A stretch of DNA of 64,000 nucleotides, from assembly GCA_028023455.1 (NCBI GenBank), contig JAQFVV010000021.1, forward strand, positions 372,001 to 436,000, written 5' to 3'. The position numbers and the translations under genes were made by a program. This DNA comes from Epiperipatus broadwayi (lineage: Eukaryota > Onychophora > Udeonychophora > Euonychophora > Peripatidae). The notes beneath the pieces were generated by a model, which was given only the letters and a program-made list of their open reading frames with translations, searched no databases and was not told where the DNA came from. Below, one piece after another: positions 47,513 through 59,463 of this stretch. How positions within the stretch are numbered: position 1 is the first letter of the stretch; the number at the start of each line of letters is the position of its first letter.

Positions 47513-47905
47513 CACATGACCACCACTTCTTATGCTTGTGTATAACTGTTGTTAAAGCAGTCAAAACTCACTATACGTATTGCCACACACAGCACGCTAG
47601 AGTAATCAATGGATGCCAGAAGGCTTGTGCATAAAAATCTTCACCAGTTTAAGACTCATAGTTTTGTAGTTCAGTGGAGATAAAAGGTGGCTGCTGGAGG
47701 GTTGCATTAGATCCTAAGATCTAGATGCAGTACTCTCAAATCCAAGGCTCCTCACTGACAAAGGCCACAAGCCAGAAACTAGTCTGGGGATATTGGATGA
47801 GTAGGCACTAGATGAAGATTTTATGCACAAGCCTTCTGGTATTCATTGATTATTCTAGCTTGCTGTGTGTGGCTATACGTATAGTGAGTTTTGTCTGTTT
47901 TAACA
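47513..47905. mobile_element. Foldback mini-retroelement, family A (copy 4)
   Basis: The element is 393 bp with the 16-bp target duplication ACAATTCTAGAAACAT (47497-47512 and 47906-47921). The left end CACATGACCACCACTTCTTA is the family's outer terminus. Arms of about 95 bp share GAAGGCTTGTGCATAAAA and its complement. The hammerhead core at 47755-47779 reads CTGACAA and GAAAC. Confidence 0.85.
47755..47779 (+). ncRNA. Hammerhead core, family A, mutated
   Basis: Same CTGACAA lesion as the 12.3 kb copy, with stem I, stem II, GAAAC and GTC otherwise intact. Confidence 0.6.
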
Positions 47906-47921
47906 ACAATTCTAGAAACAT

Positions 47922-50579
47922 GTTATTTCAAAATTTCTGAAATCTCATTTGAAATTTCCAGTTAATTGTTCTGATGTACTTAGAAACTTCTTCCCTTAGT
48001 ATGATGTAGATTCGACGAAGCTATAACTCAAATAGGAATCTCTAACATTAGGCATCAAGATAGCCATTCTTATAAATTTTAGCAATATCACCCATGAACA
48101 ATTAGGCTTGAATTGCAGTAAATAAACAACAACAGTGCAATAATATATAATATACATATAGGTTTTACATTCTATGGAATGTGTTACTGAAGGTCTGATT
48201 AATAGTTCAATGCCACAGAGGTTAACTACAGTTTATAACAGAACACCAAATTCTACAATTAGGATGTTTGGGATAATGTTATTGGTTAAGATTTTAGTTC
48301 ATGTAATACTGTGCTAGCAGATGATTATGATGATATCTTGAGAGTTCAAGACAAGGCAATCATTTCAAAAATGTTGGAAAGTTAGAAGAGATCGCACAAG
48401 GAGTGTAAAACTGTAACAGTTATTATTCAATTTATAAACATGTAAAAATTAATTAAATCCCAAGATGCAATGATTTCACTGAAAAATTATTTTGAAGAAT
48501 TCTTAACATCTAAATAGTAATATCATGGTAATTAAAGTAGTTTGTAAAAGTTCAGATGATAAGGAATGTTAAAGATGCAAATGTTGACTATTAAAGGTTT
48601 ATTACAATGAGCCTTCAAACCCTATAATCAATAGTAAGCCAGCATTTCATCACTCTCAATTATCTATTTATTTGCCACATGCATGTATATTTTCTTTGAA
48701 CATATATATATATTTTGTTATGGTTGGAGCTGTTCCTGAAATGTTGAAAGGAAAGATACTACAAGTTAAGGTTAAATCCATCAATTGTTCAGCAGCTGTT
48801 TTAGTTTGATTGGATGCCAACAGGTTCTTCCAAAACCTGGAAGATAATAGGATCTGAATTTAAACACCATATATTTTAAAATTTTCTGTTTAGTTTTATG
48901 TCCAGGCAGGATATGATAATATTATTTACACAAAATTATAAGAAAAATACTAAACCATTATTTTACTGTGCTTCGTTTCTCCAGATTCTTGGCGCAACAT
49001 AGGTCAGGAAGTCATGAATCTCTGATCTACATATTGAATGAGAGTACTACTAATAAACGCACATAAAATTATATTATTTCAAGAAATATAAGAATAGGTT
49101 TATTACATTCAAGAAGTGTGTTAACTTTCCAAGGGACTATTTGTATTCTCATATCAGTTTCACACAGGTATTAATTATTTATTTATGCTATCTAGTTTTA
49201 AATAGGCTTGATTTTTCAGGCTTTTTTGCTTATAATTTTTTAATCTGAATAATGCACTTTCCAAGCCTAATTATATAATCTTTAATAGCATTTAAACCTT
49301 GTGTTTCCTAATTATTACTTCCTAGCTACTAAGTGCCTAATTATAATTTTACTAGCGTCCTAATTTTGTTTTGACTCTAATATAACACTGACAGCTTGCT
49401 TATTTAAATTTACCATATATACGACGTATACATTTGTGAATTTGGATGCATTGTTTTTTTTTTTTTGGAAATGAATTTTCTTTCAAGACTTCGTAAACTC
49501 CAAATACTGGACTAATCTTAAAAGTCATAAATTTAAATCTCTTTAATTATGATTATTAAGCATTTACGACTGTCATTCAATTATATTGGCCAAATTGCAC
49601 AACAAATTAACATATACCAGAATTGAAATATTTCACAGATAGAATTCAAGAAGTAAATGCAATTATGTCATCAAAGAGTATCCATTGAATGAAACCAAAT
49701 ATGTAAGAAATTTCTTGATCTTCATTCAACACTCAAATCTCGATATATAAAATAACATCTCAAAAGAATCATGGGCAAGTATAATGACTACAATAACTAT
49801 ATATGGCAAAATATTACTAAATCATTTTCTAAATACTACAATATTCACAGATTCATAAATATCACGCTGTGTCTCATGGGATGGGATTATGGTAACAATC
49901 CATAGTAAAAATAAAAAAAGATAAGATCATTCTCTAAATTCAGGTGAAGTGACACGACTAATAGTAAATACATTCAATGACATTAAATGGAAAATGGCTA
50001 CAGTATAATCATTATTGTTCTATGACCTAAACCTATATATATATATACAACTTTATGTTTAATCTCTTAAATCATTCTACTAATACTCACTTCTGATTAA
50101 TCTCAATCGTGTACATTGCCAACAGTTAAGTATGAATTAATTCTTCTTTTTCGGACATTAATTGAAATAAATTTTTCTTACTCAATATTCTCTTCTACAT
50201 TTAAGTTAAATGGCATTATAAGCAGTTTTGTATATTTTAAATATCTTTATACCTTTTCAAAATGAATGACTCGTAACAGTTTTATCTCAAGTCTAAATAA
50301 TAGTATCACTCATTTCCAAAGATATGCATTTAATCGAGTCCTTTATCACAAATGTACATTCATATATGCTTATATTTATGCACAATGTTAAGTAAATTTT
50401 TGTTTAGTAATTTAAGAAATGACTTAACTTTAACGGATTTTTAATATGAATATTTATAATGTAAATCTTTTATGATTTATCATATTATTTATTACTCAAC
50501 ATAGTCCTTCAATTTCGTTAAAGTAATCCAATACTCATTCATATTTCGTTTTATCTTGTTTTAAATGATAAAAAAATTT
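47922..50579 (+). other. Probable lst2 intron 3 sequence
   Basis: AT-rich, no exon recognised. A short TA repeat lies at about 50034-50046. Confidence 0.4.
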
Positions 50580-50770
50580 CAACGTTAAAACTTGTCCATA
50601 ATATTGCTTTTTATATAAAAAATTAAAAATAATCAATTACAACATCTTGAAAAGCTTCCAATAAGGATTGAACGCCGTGTTGATATATTAAATAATTTTT
50701 TATTATAGTGAGCTGTCTGTTTCGATTTTATTTTAAATTGATTATTTTTAATTTCATTTTATCTTGTATT
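50580..50770 (+). repeat. Dispersed repeat, copy 1
   Basis: It shares GTCCATAATATTGC, ACATCTTGAAAA and TTTTAAATTGATTATTTTTA in the same order with 52595-52870. Family unknown. Confidence 0.6.
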
Positions 50771-50879
50771 AAAATAATACTACATTTTAAAATTATACTT
50801 TTATTATTCGTAAATCTAACTTAAAAATTGTTTTAATTCACCTTCACTAGATAAACATAGTATGTTTATAGTAACACAT

Positions 50880-51444
50880 ATTAAAACAGGCAAAACTCTC
50901 CATACAGTAATGCCACTCAGTGCAAGCCAGAGTAATCAATGGATGCCAGAAGTTTTGTGCATAAAATTCCTAATCTTGTGCCTACTCTGCCAATATCCCC
51001 AGACTAGTTTCTAGCTTGTGGCTTCCTATCAGTGAAGAGCCTTGGATGTGAGAGCCCTACACCTAGATCAGATCCAGGTGAGGAGCCTTGGATCTGAGAG
51101 CACTGCATCTAGATCAGATCTAGGTACAGTGCTCTCAGATCAAGGGCCTCCTCACTGATGAAAGCCACAAGCTAGAAGCTAGTCTGGGGAAATTGGATGA
51201 GTAGATCCTAAGATCTAAATACAGTGCTCTCAGATCCAAGGCTTCTTACTGAAGAAAGCCACAAGCTAGAAACTAGTCTGGGGATATTGGATGAGTAGGC
51301 ACTAGTTAGGGATTTTATGCACAAGCCTTCTGGCATCTATTGCTTACTCTGCCTTGCACTGAGTGGCCCCACTGTATGGAGAGTTTTGCTGCCTGTTTTA
51401 ATAACAGTTATGAGCATGCATAAGAAATGGTGATCATGTGATGC
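50880..51444. mobile_element. Foldback mini-retroelement, family A (copy 5, multi-ribozyme)
   Basis: The element is 565 bp with the 12-bp target duplication ATAGTAACACAT (50868-50879 and 51445-51456). The left end ATTAAAACAGGCAAAACTC and right end GGTGATCATGTGATGC are the full family termini. It holds three ribozyme regions: 51007-51032 (minus, box CTGATAGGA), 51155-51179 (plus, second box GAAGC) and 51234-51292 (plus, intact). Confidence 0.85.
51234..51292 (+). ncRNA. Near-complete hammerhead ribozyme, family A
   Basis: Outer stem I ATCCAA/TTGGAT; inner stem I TTCTTA/TGGGGA (three G-U pairs); CTGAAGA; stem II AGC/GCT with loop CACAA and an A-A closing mismatch; GAAAC; minimal stem III; GTC. 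All core bases are present, with weaker stems than the 17.5 kb copy. Confidence 0.65.
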
Positions 51445-52124
51445 ATAGTAACACATCTCAGGTTTTATTTGCCATAATTTATTATGTAATAATTATAGAA
51501 ATTGAATTACTCTTCATATCCCTTATTAAAGCTTCCCGTATTTTGAAGTACGTTTGACCATATGAATGAAAATATAACCTAAAGGATTATTGTAAAGTAA
51601 AAATAAATATTTTTAATAAAAGTAACAACGTTAGGAAAATTGCATTCATGTTATATATATTTTTTAAGCAATTTTTTTTCTTACGAAAATTATAAAAGTC
51701 TATAGAAAAGAAAATTCTTTTCTTCTTTTAGATAGATTTTTCGAATGGGTGATGTAGCTTCAGGCTGTGGCTATAGGTTTTACCAGATGATTTCTCTGAA
51801 CTCTGGAGATTTTAAAATATTGTTGTCAATTTGGTCAGTGTTTTTTGCATAAAATACCATTTAATTAATAAACTAATTACAATGCTATTACGTTTTCTAG
51901 AACGTTGATGAATTTTATTATGTAAGGATTGGAGAAATATTGAACTGTAGCTGAGCATATAAATTAATATAGAGGATACTATTCTAAAACTGGGATAAAC
52001 AGTTGAAATAAGAGATCCTAGAAGTTTTCAATTTCTCACTCTAGACTTCAATAAGCATTGAGGTTTTTGCTACACAATGATTTGACTAAGTGCTATCAGA
52101 TGTTTTTCAGTAGTTAACTGCTGT

Positions 52125-52560
52125 AGAATGAAATCTAGGAAAAATAAGTTTTTACTTTTAAATTTCAACTTGTCTTACAGCCAGACATACAGTAACAAAC
52201 AAAAGATTTTCTGCCTTTGTATAGTTTCTATCTGGTTAATTAAGAAACAAATTTCAAAATATAAGACAATAGATTTTACCTTTTTCTGTATTTTTTTTGA
52301 TCTTATATGGACATCAAAAAATAACTTTCGGTTATTTTTCATCTCAAATGCAAGGATACTTCTTTTTCATTAGCTAATTCTGTCATAGAAAGAAATCTAA
52401 GAAAAATAGCTTTATACTTTTAAACTTCCTCTTGTCCTTTTTTCAGATTAATTAAAGAGATGCAGAGTAACTGAACCAAAGATTTTCTCTGTTTGTTTAG
52501 TTTCTATCTGATGAATTAAGGAACATTTCAAAATATAAAGCAATAGACTTACTTTATACT
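52125..52560 (+). repeat. Diverged tandem duplication, period about 260 bp
   Basis: GAAATCTAGGAAAAATA near 52130 recurs as GAAATCTAAGAAAAATA near 52392. AAGATTTTCT, TTTCTATCTG and TTTCAAAATATAA follow in both. Confidence 0.7.
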
Positions 52561-52594
52561 TTTATATATATATACTTAAACGATCAAATTTCAA

Positions 52595-52870
52595 TGTTAA
52601 AATTTGTCCATAATGTTGCCTTCTATATATAAAATTAAAACAATTTAAAACAAAATTGAAAAAGGCAACTTATAAATAAAAATATTATTTAATACATCAA
52701 TCTATCTTTCATACCTTAATGAATCTTTTCAAAATTATGTAAAATGAAACATCTTGAAAACTTTCCGTTAAGGAATGAAAGCCGGATTGATATGTTAAAT
52801 AATATTTTTATTTATAATGAGTTGTCTATTTCAATTTTGTTTTAAATTGATTATTTTTAATTTTATATAT
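52595..52870 (+). repeat. Dispersed repeat, copy 2
   Basis: Direct relative of 50580-50770, with an extra internal stretch near 52640-52730. Confidence 0.6.
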
Positions 52871-52909
52871 ATGAAGGAATAACCATCAAGTGAAATATAT
52901 ATATATTAT

Positions 52910-53000
52910 CTTATCATCATCATCAACCATTATCAATCCACTGCAGGATGAAAGTCTCTCCAAGTTCAATCCATCTTTTCCGCATCACCCCTGCACACTT
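52910..53000 (-). mobile_element. 3' end of an RTE-type LINE
   Basis: On the minus strand it reads TTCATCCTGCAGTGGATTGA then a GATGAT-rich tail, matching the 3' end of the RTE remnant at about 61190-61250. It is truncated to about 90 bp. Confidence 0.75.
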
Positions 53001-53762
53001 ATATGGAAATCAAAAAGCAACTTTAGCTTGTTTTTTTATTACCAAATTTCCATCATTCTTAAATCTAATCCCTTAATTGTCCTTGTTTTAAAAAACATTC
53101 CATTGAAATAAATTTCATAAAAAAAATGAATAAGTTCCTTTAGAGCTCCAAAACTTAATTTAATAACAGAAGAAAAAAAAAATATTTAGAAATGATTTTG
53201 GTAATGAACTTACAAAGAAATTAAGTCATATGTCACATGATCTAATTTAACAAGCTTGTATATATATAATGAACTTATAACTTTTTATTTATGAAATAGA
53301 TATTGGAAAATTTTAAACTTCAGCACACCCATTCAAACATGCACACATAAATAATTTACTGTGTCTGGGTATGATATGTAATAATTGAGCTTAAAATAAA
53401 TGTTAAGCTTAATAAAAGGTTTATTTATGTCACAATAATTTATTTTCTAGATTTCTTTCTCTGTAACCAAGTATAAATATATCTTTACTTCTGCTCTGCA
53501 TGCGTAATTTCTGAAAAATTATTAAGACTGCCTCTGAACTACCACGTGAATATATATATAAACTAAATCCACCTCATCTCAAAAAATCATCTCTTATGTT
53601 TTTCCATTTATAAATAATTATACATCATAAGTACGTGGCAATATTTTATGACAATTGTAATTAATGTTTTGGCCAAACTGGGTGGCCATGTTTAGAATTA
53701 ACTGCAAAAAAAAATTTGCAAGATAGATTGAAAAATTGAAATTATATGTATGTTTATAATAA

Positions 53763-53828
53763 TCATTAGGGAATCACTCCTCTACCCATGCGCTGCATAG
53801 ATTTTTGTGAGAGGTGATTCTTTAATGA
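53763..53828. repeat. Small inverted repeat
   Basis: CATTAGGGAATCACTCCTC and GAGAGGTGATTCTTTAATG face each other across about 28 bp. This may be a tiny MITE or a structured site. Confidence 0.6.
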
Positions 53829-54086
53829 CTGTTACAAATTAAACACAGTGCTAGATAAATAAATAACCTGTTATATATATATTTAATCATTAATTTTGAA
53901 GATGGACAATGGGTGTGATTGAAATATTGATTGTAATGATGGCAATGACATTTTTCTATCCAAAAAGGAATTCATTAGTTTTTCTAAATTTATGATTATA
54001 ATTTAGTGTGCATGTGTATATAGAAGTTACTATTTTTTGGGGGGCAAAATATGCTCAACATTAAAAGTATTATTGATTATATATAT

Positions 54087-55671
54087 TGTAAACAGTCGGG
54101 TTTAAACCCTAGTTACAATGTAGAAAGGCGCACACATATGTGATATAGTTTAAAATTAGTTTCATATAATTTGATTTTATTTCGTTTTAGTATTTATTTT
54201 GTAGTGGGAGAAAATGTTTAAAATTTTATTAAAGTAAGAAAAGAGGGAGTGGGGGGGAATTTGCGTTTTATTTTGTAAAAGCGGTATATGTATGTATTTG
54301 CGGTGTGGATAGACAATTTTAGAAACGAACGTATGAATACATTTTTGGATCCAAGATAAGAGATTATTGTAAGAAAAAAAAAAAGAGATATATTAAACAT
54401 CGAAGGTCTTATCTGGGGAATTTGAATGAAAAAAAAAAAAAAAATATATAAAAAGAAGGTTAGAGAGAAGGGTTTCTGGAATGTTAATTGCCAAAATGTC
54501 CGAAGGTGCGAAAAGTTCTTTTTGCTTATTAGCTTAACTGGCCATCTATCCCACGTGGTGGGGAAGAAAGGGGACGGACTGTGTTTGCAAAACAAAAGAA
54601 AAGAAAAAAGTGACAGGGAGAGTGGAGACGTAGTTTTTTTTTAAACTAGTGTCATTATTATTTTGGTTTTCAAAGAGGAAAGAAAAAAAATAAAAATATA
54701 TTCAATTTTTTTTATATATATATTTTAAGAAGAGTAACTAAGGCTACGGCCGAACATGAGTACGGTGGGGTAAAAGCTTAAGCGTGCTGGGTTTTCTGGA
54801 CCTTACCCCGAAGAGTCCATGCGGCAGTGACCGGAGAACATCTACCGGAGATCTATCAACTTTTCGCAAGGGAATCGATCCGACTCGGAATGAACTGAAG
54901 CGTGATGAACTGTCTCGTACGTTTTGCTTCGGATTTCATGTGTTTTTCTTCTTATTTTGATATCCCCGGGGATCACATCGGACAAAAAGTGCAGGTAATA
55001 TGAACTTAAGATATTTTATTTTCCAAAAATTACCACGTTTTTCTGAAACCCTCAAAGAGAACGAATGAAGGCAAGAAACTTATATATATTTTTTTATGAT
55101 AAGGCCATTCAAATACAACTGATTAGATTTTTATCTGTGTATACGTTCGTTTTCTTGTTCTGTTGTAAATCCACACAAATACATATGTAGGTTTTATTGG
55201 GTTATGTAAACGTTAAAAGGGTATGGGAAATATGTTTTCTTAAAAAAAAAAAAAAAAATATATTATAATAAAAGGTGTTTTATTTTAAGGCTTATATTAC
55301 ATGTGTATGTTTTATTATTTGACTCATAGAATATAGTTCATGAATTTAAACAATTGATCCGAGTTTCGCTGTTGGTTGCATAGAGTTTTCCCCCGTACAT
55401 TTTCCTACGGTTTATTGGCCACCCGCCCTGAGTACTGAGCTAGTGGAGAGGCCCTATTACTATCGTATTTTCTCTTCCAGCATAATACTTATGTAAAAAG
55501 TAAGTTTGGCGCTTGGAGTCAATGATTGACGTCCATAAATATGCTGTGAGAGAAATACGAAATTTCTTATCACTATTTTTTTTTGCTTAAAAAGAAAAAG
55601 GGGAAATATAGATATTTTTTTTTTTATGATAAGAACTAATAAGTATACGGTAAACGAGTACACCCGTTACA
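54087..55671 (+). repeat. 5' LTR
   Basis: Begins TGTAAACAG and ends CCCGTTACA. A GC-rich conserved block at 54745-54950 precedes GCAGGTAATATG at about 54991, a possible splice donor. Confidence 0.9.
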
Positions 55672-55672
55672 A

Positions 55673-55689
55673 TGGCGTCCCAACTAAGG
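55673..55689 (+). other. Primer-binding site
   Basis: TGGCGTCCCAACTAAGG begins one base after the 5' LTR. TGG is complementary to the CCA end of a tRNA, the usual layout. The tRNA species was not identified. Confidence 0.65.
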
Positions 55690-56909
55690 CTTTATGAAGA
55701 ATGGAATGTATGGGGGCCCGAGTAGAAAGATTAAATATTCGATAAGGGAAAGGAGGGGGAGTAAAATAGAAATATTAGAGAGACGTGAAGTTTGTTTCGA
55801 TTAAAATAGTTTTATTGAAAGACAGAAAATAGTTTTCCGAGTGGTTGATAAAGAAATTAGACACGTAGCATGGCGCTTTGGGGGGGAAAGAAACTCACGA
55901 TACTCGAGTTGTGAAATGTGGGACGGAAGAAGGAGGGTCGGATTGGGACTTGCAGGATCCCGAACGAGGGGATGGTAATACTAGACCGAAATGGCAGTAT
56001 GAACATGAAGAGCCACGACCGCCACGCAAGCCGAATTATGGACAGGGAAAGATTTCGAGTTCATCCGGGAAAAAGGATAGCCGATAGAGTTAAGATATAT
56101 ACACGTAATTGGACATAGGCTGAAAGTTTTTTTTTTTGTGTGTTTGTTTAAATTATTTTATTAGGGTATGGGTTTAATATTTAACAATGATATTATTAAG
56201 TATAGGGGCCGTTATATAAGGCCACATTTGAAGTTATATATGTGTGTCGAATTTTTTTTCTCCTTCATTGTTTTGTAGGCTAGAGAGTTAGATAAAGGTG
56301 GCTAGGGAGATTTGAGATGGGAGCGGTCTATCGAGTCTGACGGTGGATGGCGGGGTTGGTTGCTTGGATTGGGCATGTGGTGTGTCGCGTCCTGTATATA
56401 AATGTTGTTCCCGACATGGTTGACCGACCTATTTAAACTTAAGCCAATAAGTCTCCAAAGAGAGCACGGCACTCACATACCGTCCCACCCACAAAGCTCC
56501 AAAGGCGAGCACGGTCTTGGACGACCCCTACTTAAGTCGGATTTTGTTCTAGTTACCCTCGCTCATAAGACTCTGAAGTAGCAGAGTGCGGTTAGAAGGT
56601 CCTGACACGTAGAAAGAAAAAAAAGAAAAAGGAGATTATTTTTTTTTTTGGGTTTTTTTTTTGTGTTTCCGGTCACATAACCAGATAAGTCTGTGTGGAA
56701 TTGATTGTATGCGGTGCGTTGCATATCACATGCGTGTGAGTTGGTGGTTGAACTTATAGCATATCGTTGGGATTGATGGTCGTTTATTTCTTTTGTTCTA
56801 GAGCCGCAGGGCAGAAAGTTATAAAGGGAAAATATTTAAAAATGCATCGTTTTATTTGATAAGTTAGGAATGAGCCGTTCAAATACGTAGACCGTATTTA
56901 AAGGCTTCC
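55690..56909 (+). other. Internal region of the LTR element
   Basis: The longest frames are two overlapping ORFs of 69 and 66 residues (55878-56087 and 55918-56118), basic and Pro/Arg-rich, possibly gag remnants. Three related short units occur at about 56448-56470, 56492-56516 and 56567-56592. The first two share AGCTCCAAAG-like text and AGCACGG, and the third has ACTCTGAAG and GAGTGCGG. They may be a structured packaging or dimerisation signal; this is an inference. Confidence 0.5.
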
Positions 56910-56922
56910 GGGAGGAGGGTAT
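56910..56922 (+). other. Polypurine tract
   Basis: GGGAGGAGGGTAT (after TTCC) lies immediately before the 3' LTR. Confidence 0.65.
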
Positions 56923-58499
56923 TGTAAACAGTCGGGTTTAAACCCTAGTTACAATGTAGAAAGGCGCACACATATGTGATATAGTTTAAAATTAGTTTCA
57001 TATAATTTGATTTTATTTCGTTTTAGTATTTATTTTGTAGTGGGAGAAAATGTTTAAAATTTTATTAAAGTAAGAAAAGAGGGAGTGGGGGGGAATTTGC
57101 GTTTTATTTGTGTAAAAGTGGTATATGTATGTATTTGCGGTGTGGATAGACAATTTTAGAAACGAACGTATGAATACATTTTTGGATCCAAGATAAGAGA
57201 TTATTGTAAGAAAAAAAAAAGAGATATATTAAACATCGAAGGTCTTATCTGGGGAATTTGAATGAAAAAAAAAAATATATAAAAAGAAGGTTAGAGAAAA
57301 GGGTTTCTGGAATGTTAATTGCCAAAATGTCCGAAGGTGCGAAAAGTTCTTTTTGCTTATTAGCTTAACTGGCCATCTATCCCACGTGGTGGGGAAGAAA
57401 GGGGACGGACTGTGTTTGCGAAAACAAAAGAAAAGAAAAAGTGACAGGGAGAGTGGAGACGTAGTTTTTTTTTTAAACTAGTGTCATTATTATTTTGGTT
57501 TTCAAAGAAGAAAGAGAAAAATTAAAAATATATTCAATTTTTTTTTATATATTTTTAAGAAGAGTAATTAAGGCTACGGCCGAACATGAGTACGGTGGGG
57601 TAAAAGCTTAAGCGTGCTGGGTTTTCTGGACCTTACCCCGAAGAGTCCATGCGGCAGTGACCGGAGAACATCTACCGGAGATCTATCAACTTTTCGCAAG
57701 GGAATCGATCCGACTCGGAATGAACTGAAGCGTGATGAACTGTCTCGTACGTTTTGCTGCGGATTTCATGTGTTTTTCTTCTTATTTTGATATCCCCGGG
57801 GATCACATCGGACAAAAAGTGCAGGTAATATGAACTTAAGATATTTTATTTTCCAAAAATTACCACGTTTTTCTGAAACCCTCAAGGAGAACGAATGAAG
57901 GCAAGAAACTTATATATATTTTTTTATGATAAGGCCATTCAAATACAGCTGATTAGATTTTTATCTGTGTATACGTTCGTTTTCTTGTTCTGTTGTAAAT
58001 CCACACAAATACATATGTAGGTTTTATTGGGTTATGTAAACGTTAAAAGGGTATGGGAAATATGTTTTCTTAAAAGTAAAAAAAAAAAATATTATAATAA
58101 AAGGTGTTTTATTTTAAGGCTTATATTACATGTGTATGTTTTATTATTTGACTCATAGAATATAGTTCATGAATTTAAACAATTGATCCGAGTTTCGCTG
58201 TTGGTTGCATAGAGTTTTCCCCCGTACATTTTCCTACGGTTTATTGGCCACCCGCCCTGAGTACTGAGCTAGTGGAGAGGCCCTATTACTATCGTATTTT
58301 CTCTTCCAGCATAATACTTATGTAAAAAGTAAGTTTGGCGCTTGGAGTCAATGATTGACGTCCATAAATATGCTGTGAGAGAAATACGAAATTTCTTATC
58401 ACTATTTTTTTTGCTTAAAAAGAAAAAGGGGAAATATAGATATTTTTTTTTTTATGATAAGAACTAATAAGTATACGGTAAACGAGTACACCCGTTACA
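56923..58499 (+). repeat. 3' LTR
   Basis: The same TGTAAACAG...CCCGTTACA boundaries as the 5' LTR, 8 bp shorter, mainly from homopolymer differences. Confidence 0.9.
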
Positions 58500-59199
58500 A
58501 TATATATTATAATATCTCAAAACAAAATGAGAAAACCTCATAAGTTGCCTGCTACTTATAAAAAACAGATTTGCTTAAAAATAATAATAAAACAATTTCA
58601 TCAAAAATGGTTGTTAAATTAAAGCATAGAAAAGAATTCAATTTTTTATTTCTACCTCTGAATAATTATCGTAAATGGAGATTCTAAGCAGTTACTCACA
58701 AGTGTTATAGTTTAAGAATAAATTCTTATAAACATATTCTGATTCTAAAATCTCATTTAATGAGAAAAACAAATTTAAATCATTTCTCGGAACCTTATTA
58801 TTAAAACAGGTAATGATGCGGTTTCTGATTGATAATAAATTGCTTTCATATTATTGTCACTACGCTTCATCGAATTTGATTTGACTCTTGATGGCTGTAT
58901 ATAAAGATTCTTCATTCTGTTTATGGAACTTTTTTTGACTACCTGGGTGTTCAATATTTTTATCTCTATCTTTCCAATAAGCATCATCATAATTTCCAGG
59001 GACCAGTAGGTGTCATTGCAAATCCAGATTTTTTTTTAGTGTATTGGGCTTCAAACTTGTTGGGCCTTTTTTGCAGTTCAAGAAATTCTAAGCAGTCCTC
59101 TCTGTCACCACAATTGAACAGTGTCATCTTTCTTTCATTTTGTTGTAATTTTCAATTTCACAATGGCATAACAACACTGAAAACACATCACATGATCAA

Positions 59200-59420
59200 C
59201 AGACTGTCACATGACCTTTATTATTCACTATCTGCTAGATGGTACGGTATATTAATTGGGTATATTAAATCCTTATCAAGAGCTATCCTATCCAAATACC
59301 TCAGACTAGTGTCTAGCTTGCGGCTTTTATCACTGAGGAGGTTTGTGGATTTTTTGGAATAGTGCATTTAGAACTTTTGGATCTATTCTGACCATTTTTT
59401 ACCTGTTATACTATCAAACT
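59200..59420 (-). repeat. Decayed family A element
   Basis: A minus-strand ribozyme region at 59308-59332 reads GTGATAA then GCAAGCTAGACAC, so both boxes are broken. The stem I partner GTATTTGGATAGG is visible, and CATCACATGATCA lies upstream at about 59184. Confidence 0.55.
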
Positions 59421-59463
59421 GTCAGCTCAAATTGAAAAATCCAAACCTATTTGCTTGCATCAT

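Larger units (their letters stand above)
54087..58499 (+). mobile_element. Non-autonomous LTR retroelement (LARD-like), complete
   Basis: Two near-identical direct LTRs of about 1.58 kb enclose a 1251-bp internal region with a primer-binding site and a polypurine tract. No pol was found. The LTRs differ only by scattered substitutions and homopolymer-length changes, so insertion is recent. Both flanks are TATATAT, so a 4-6 bp target duplication is likely but its exact length is hidden by the TA repeat. It must rely on another element's enzymes. Confidence 0.9.
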
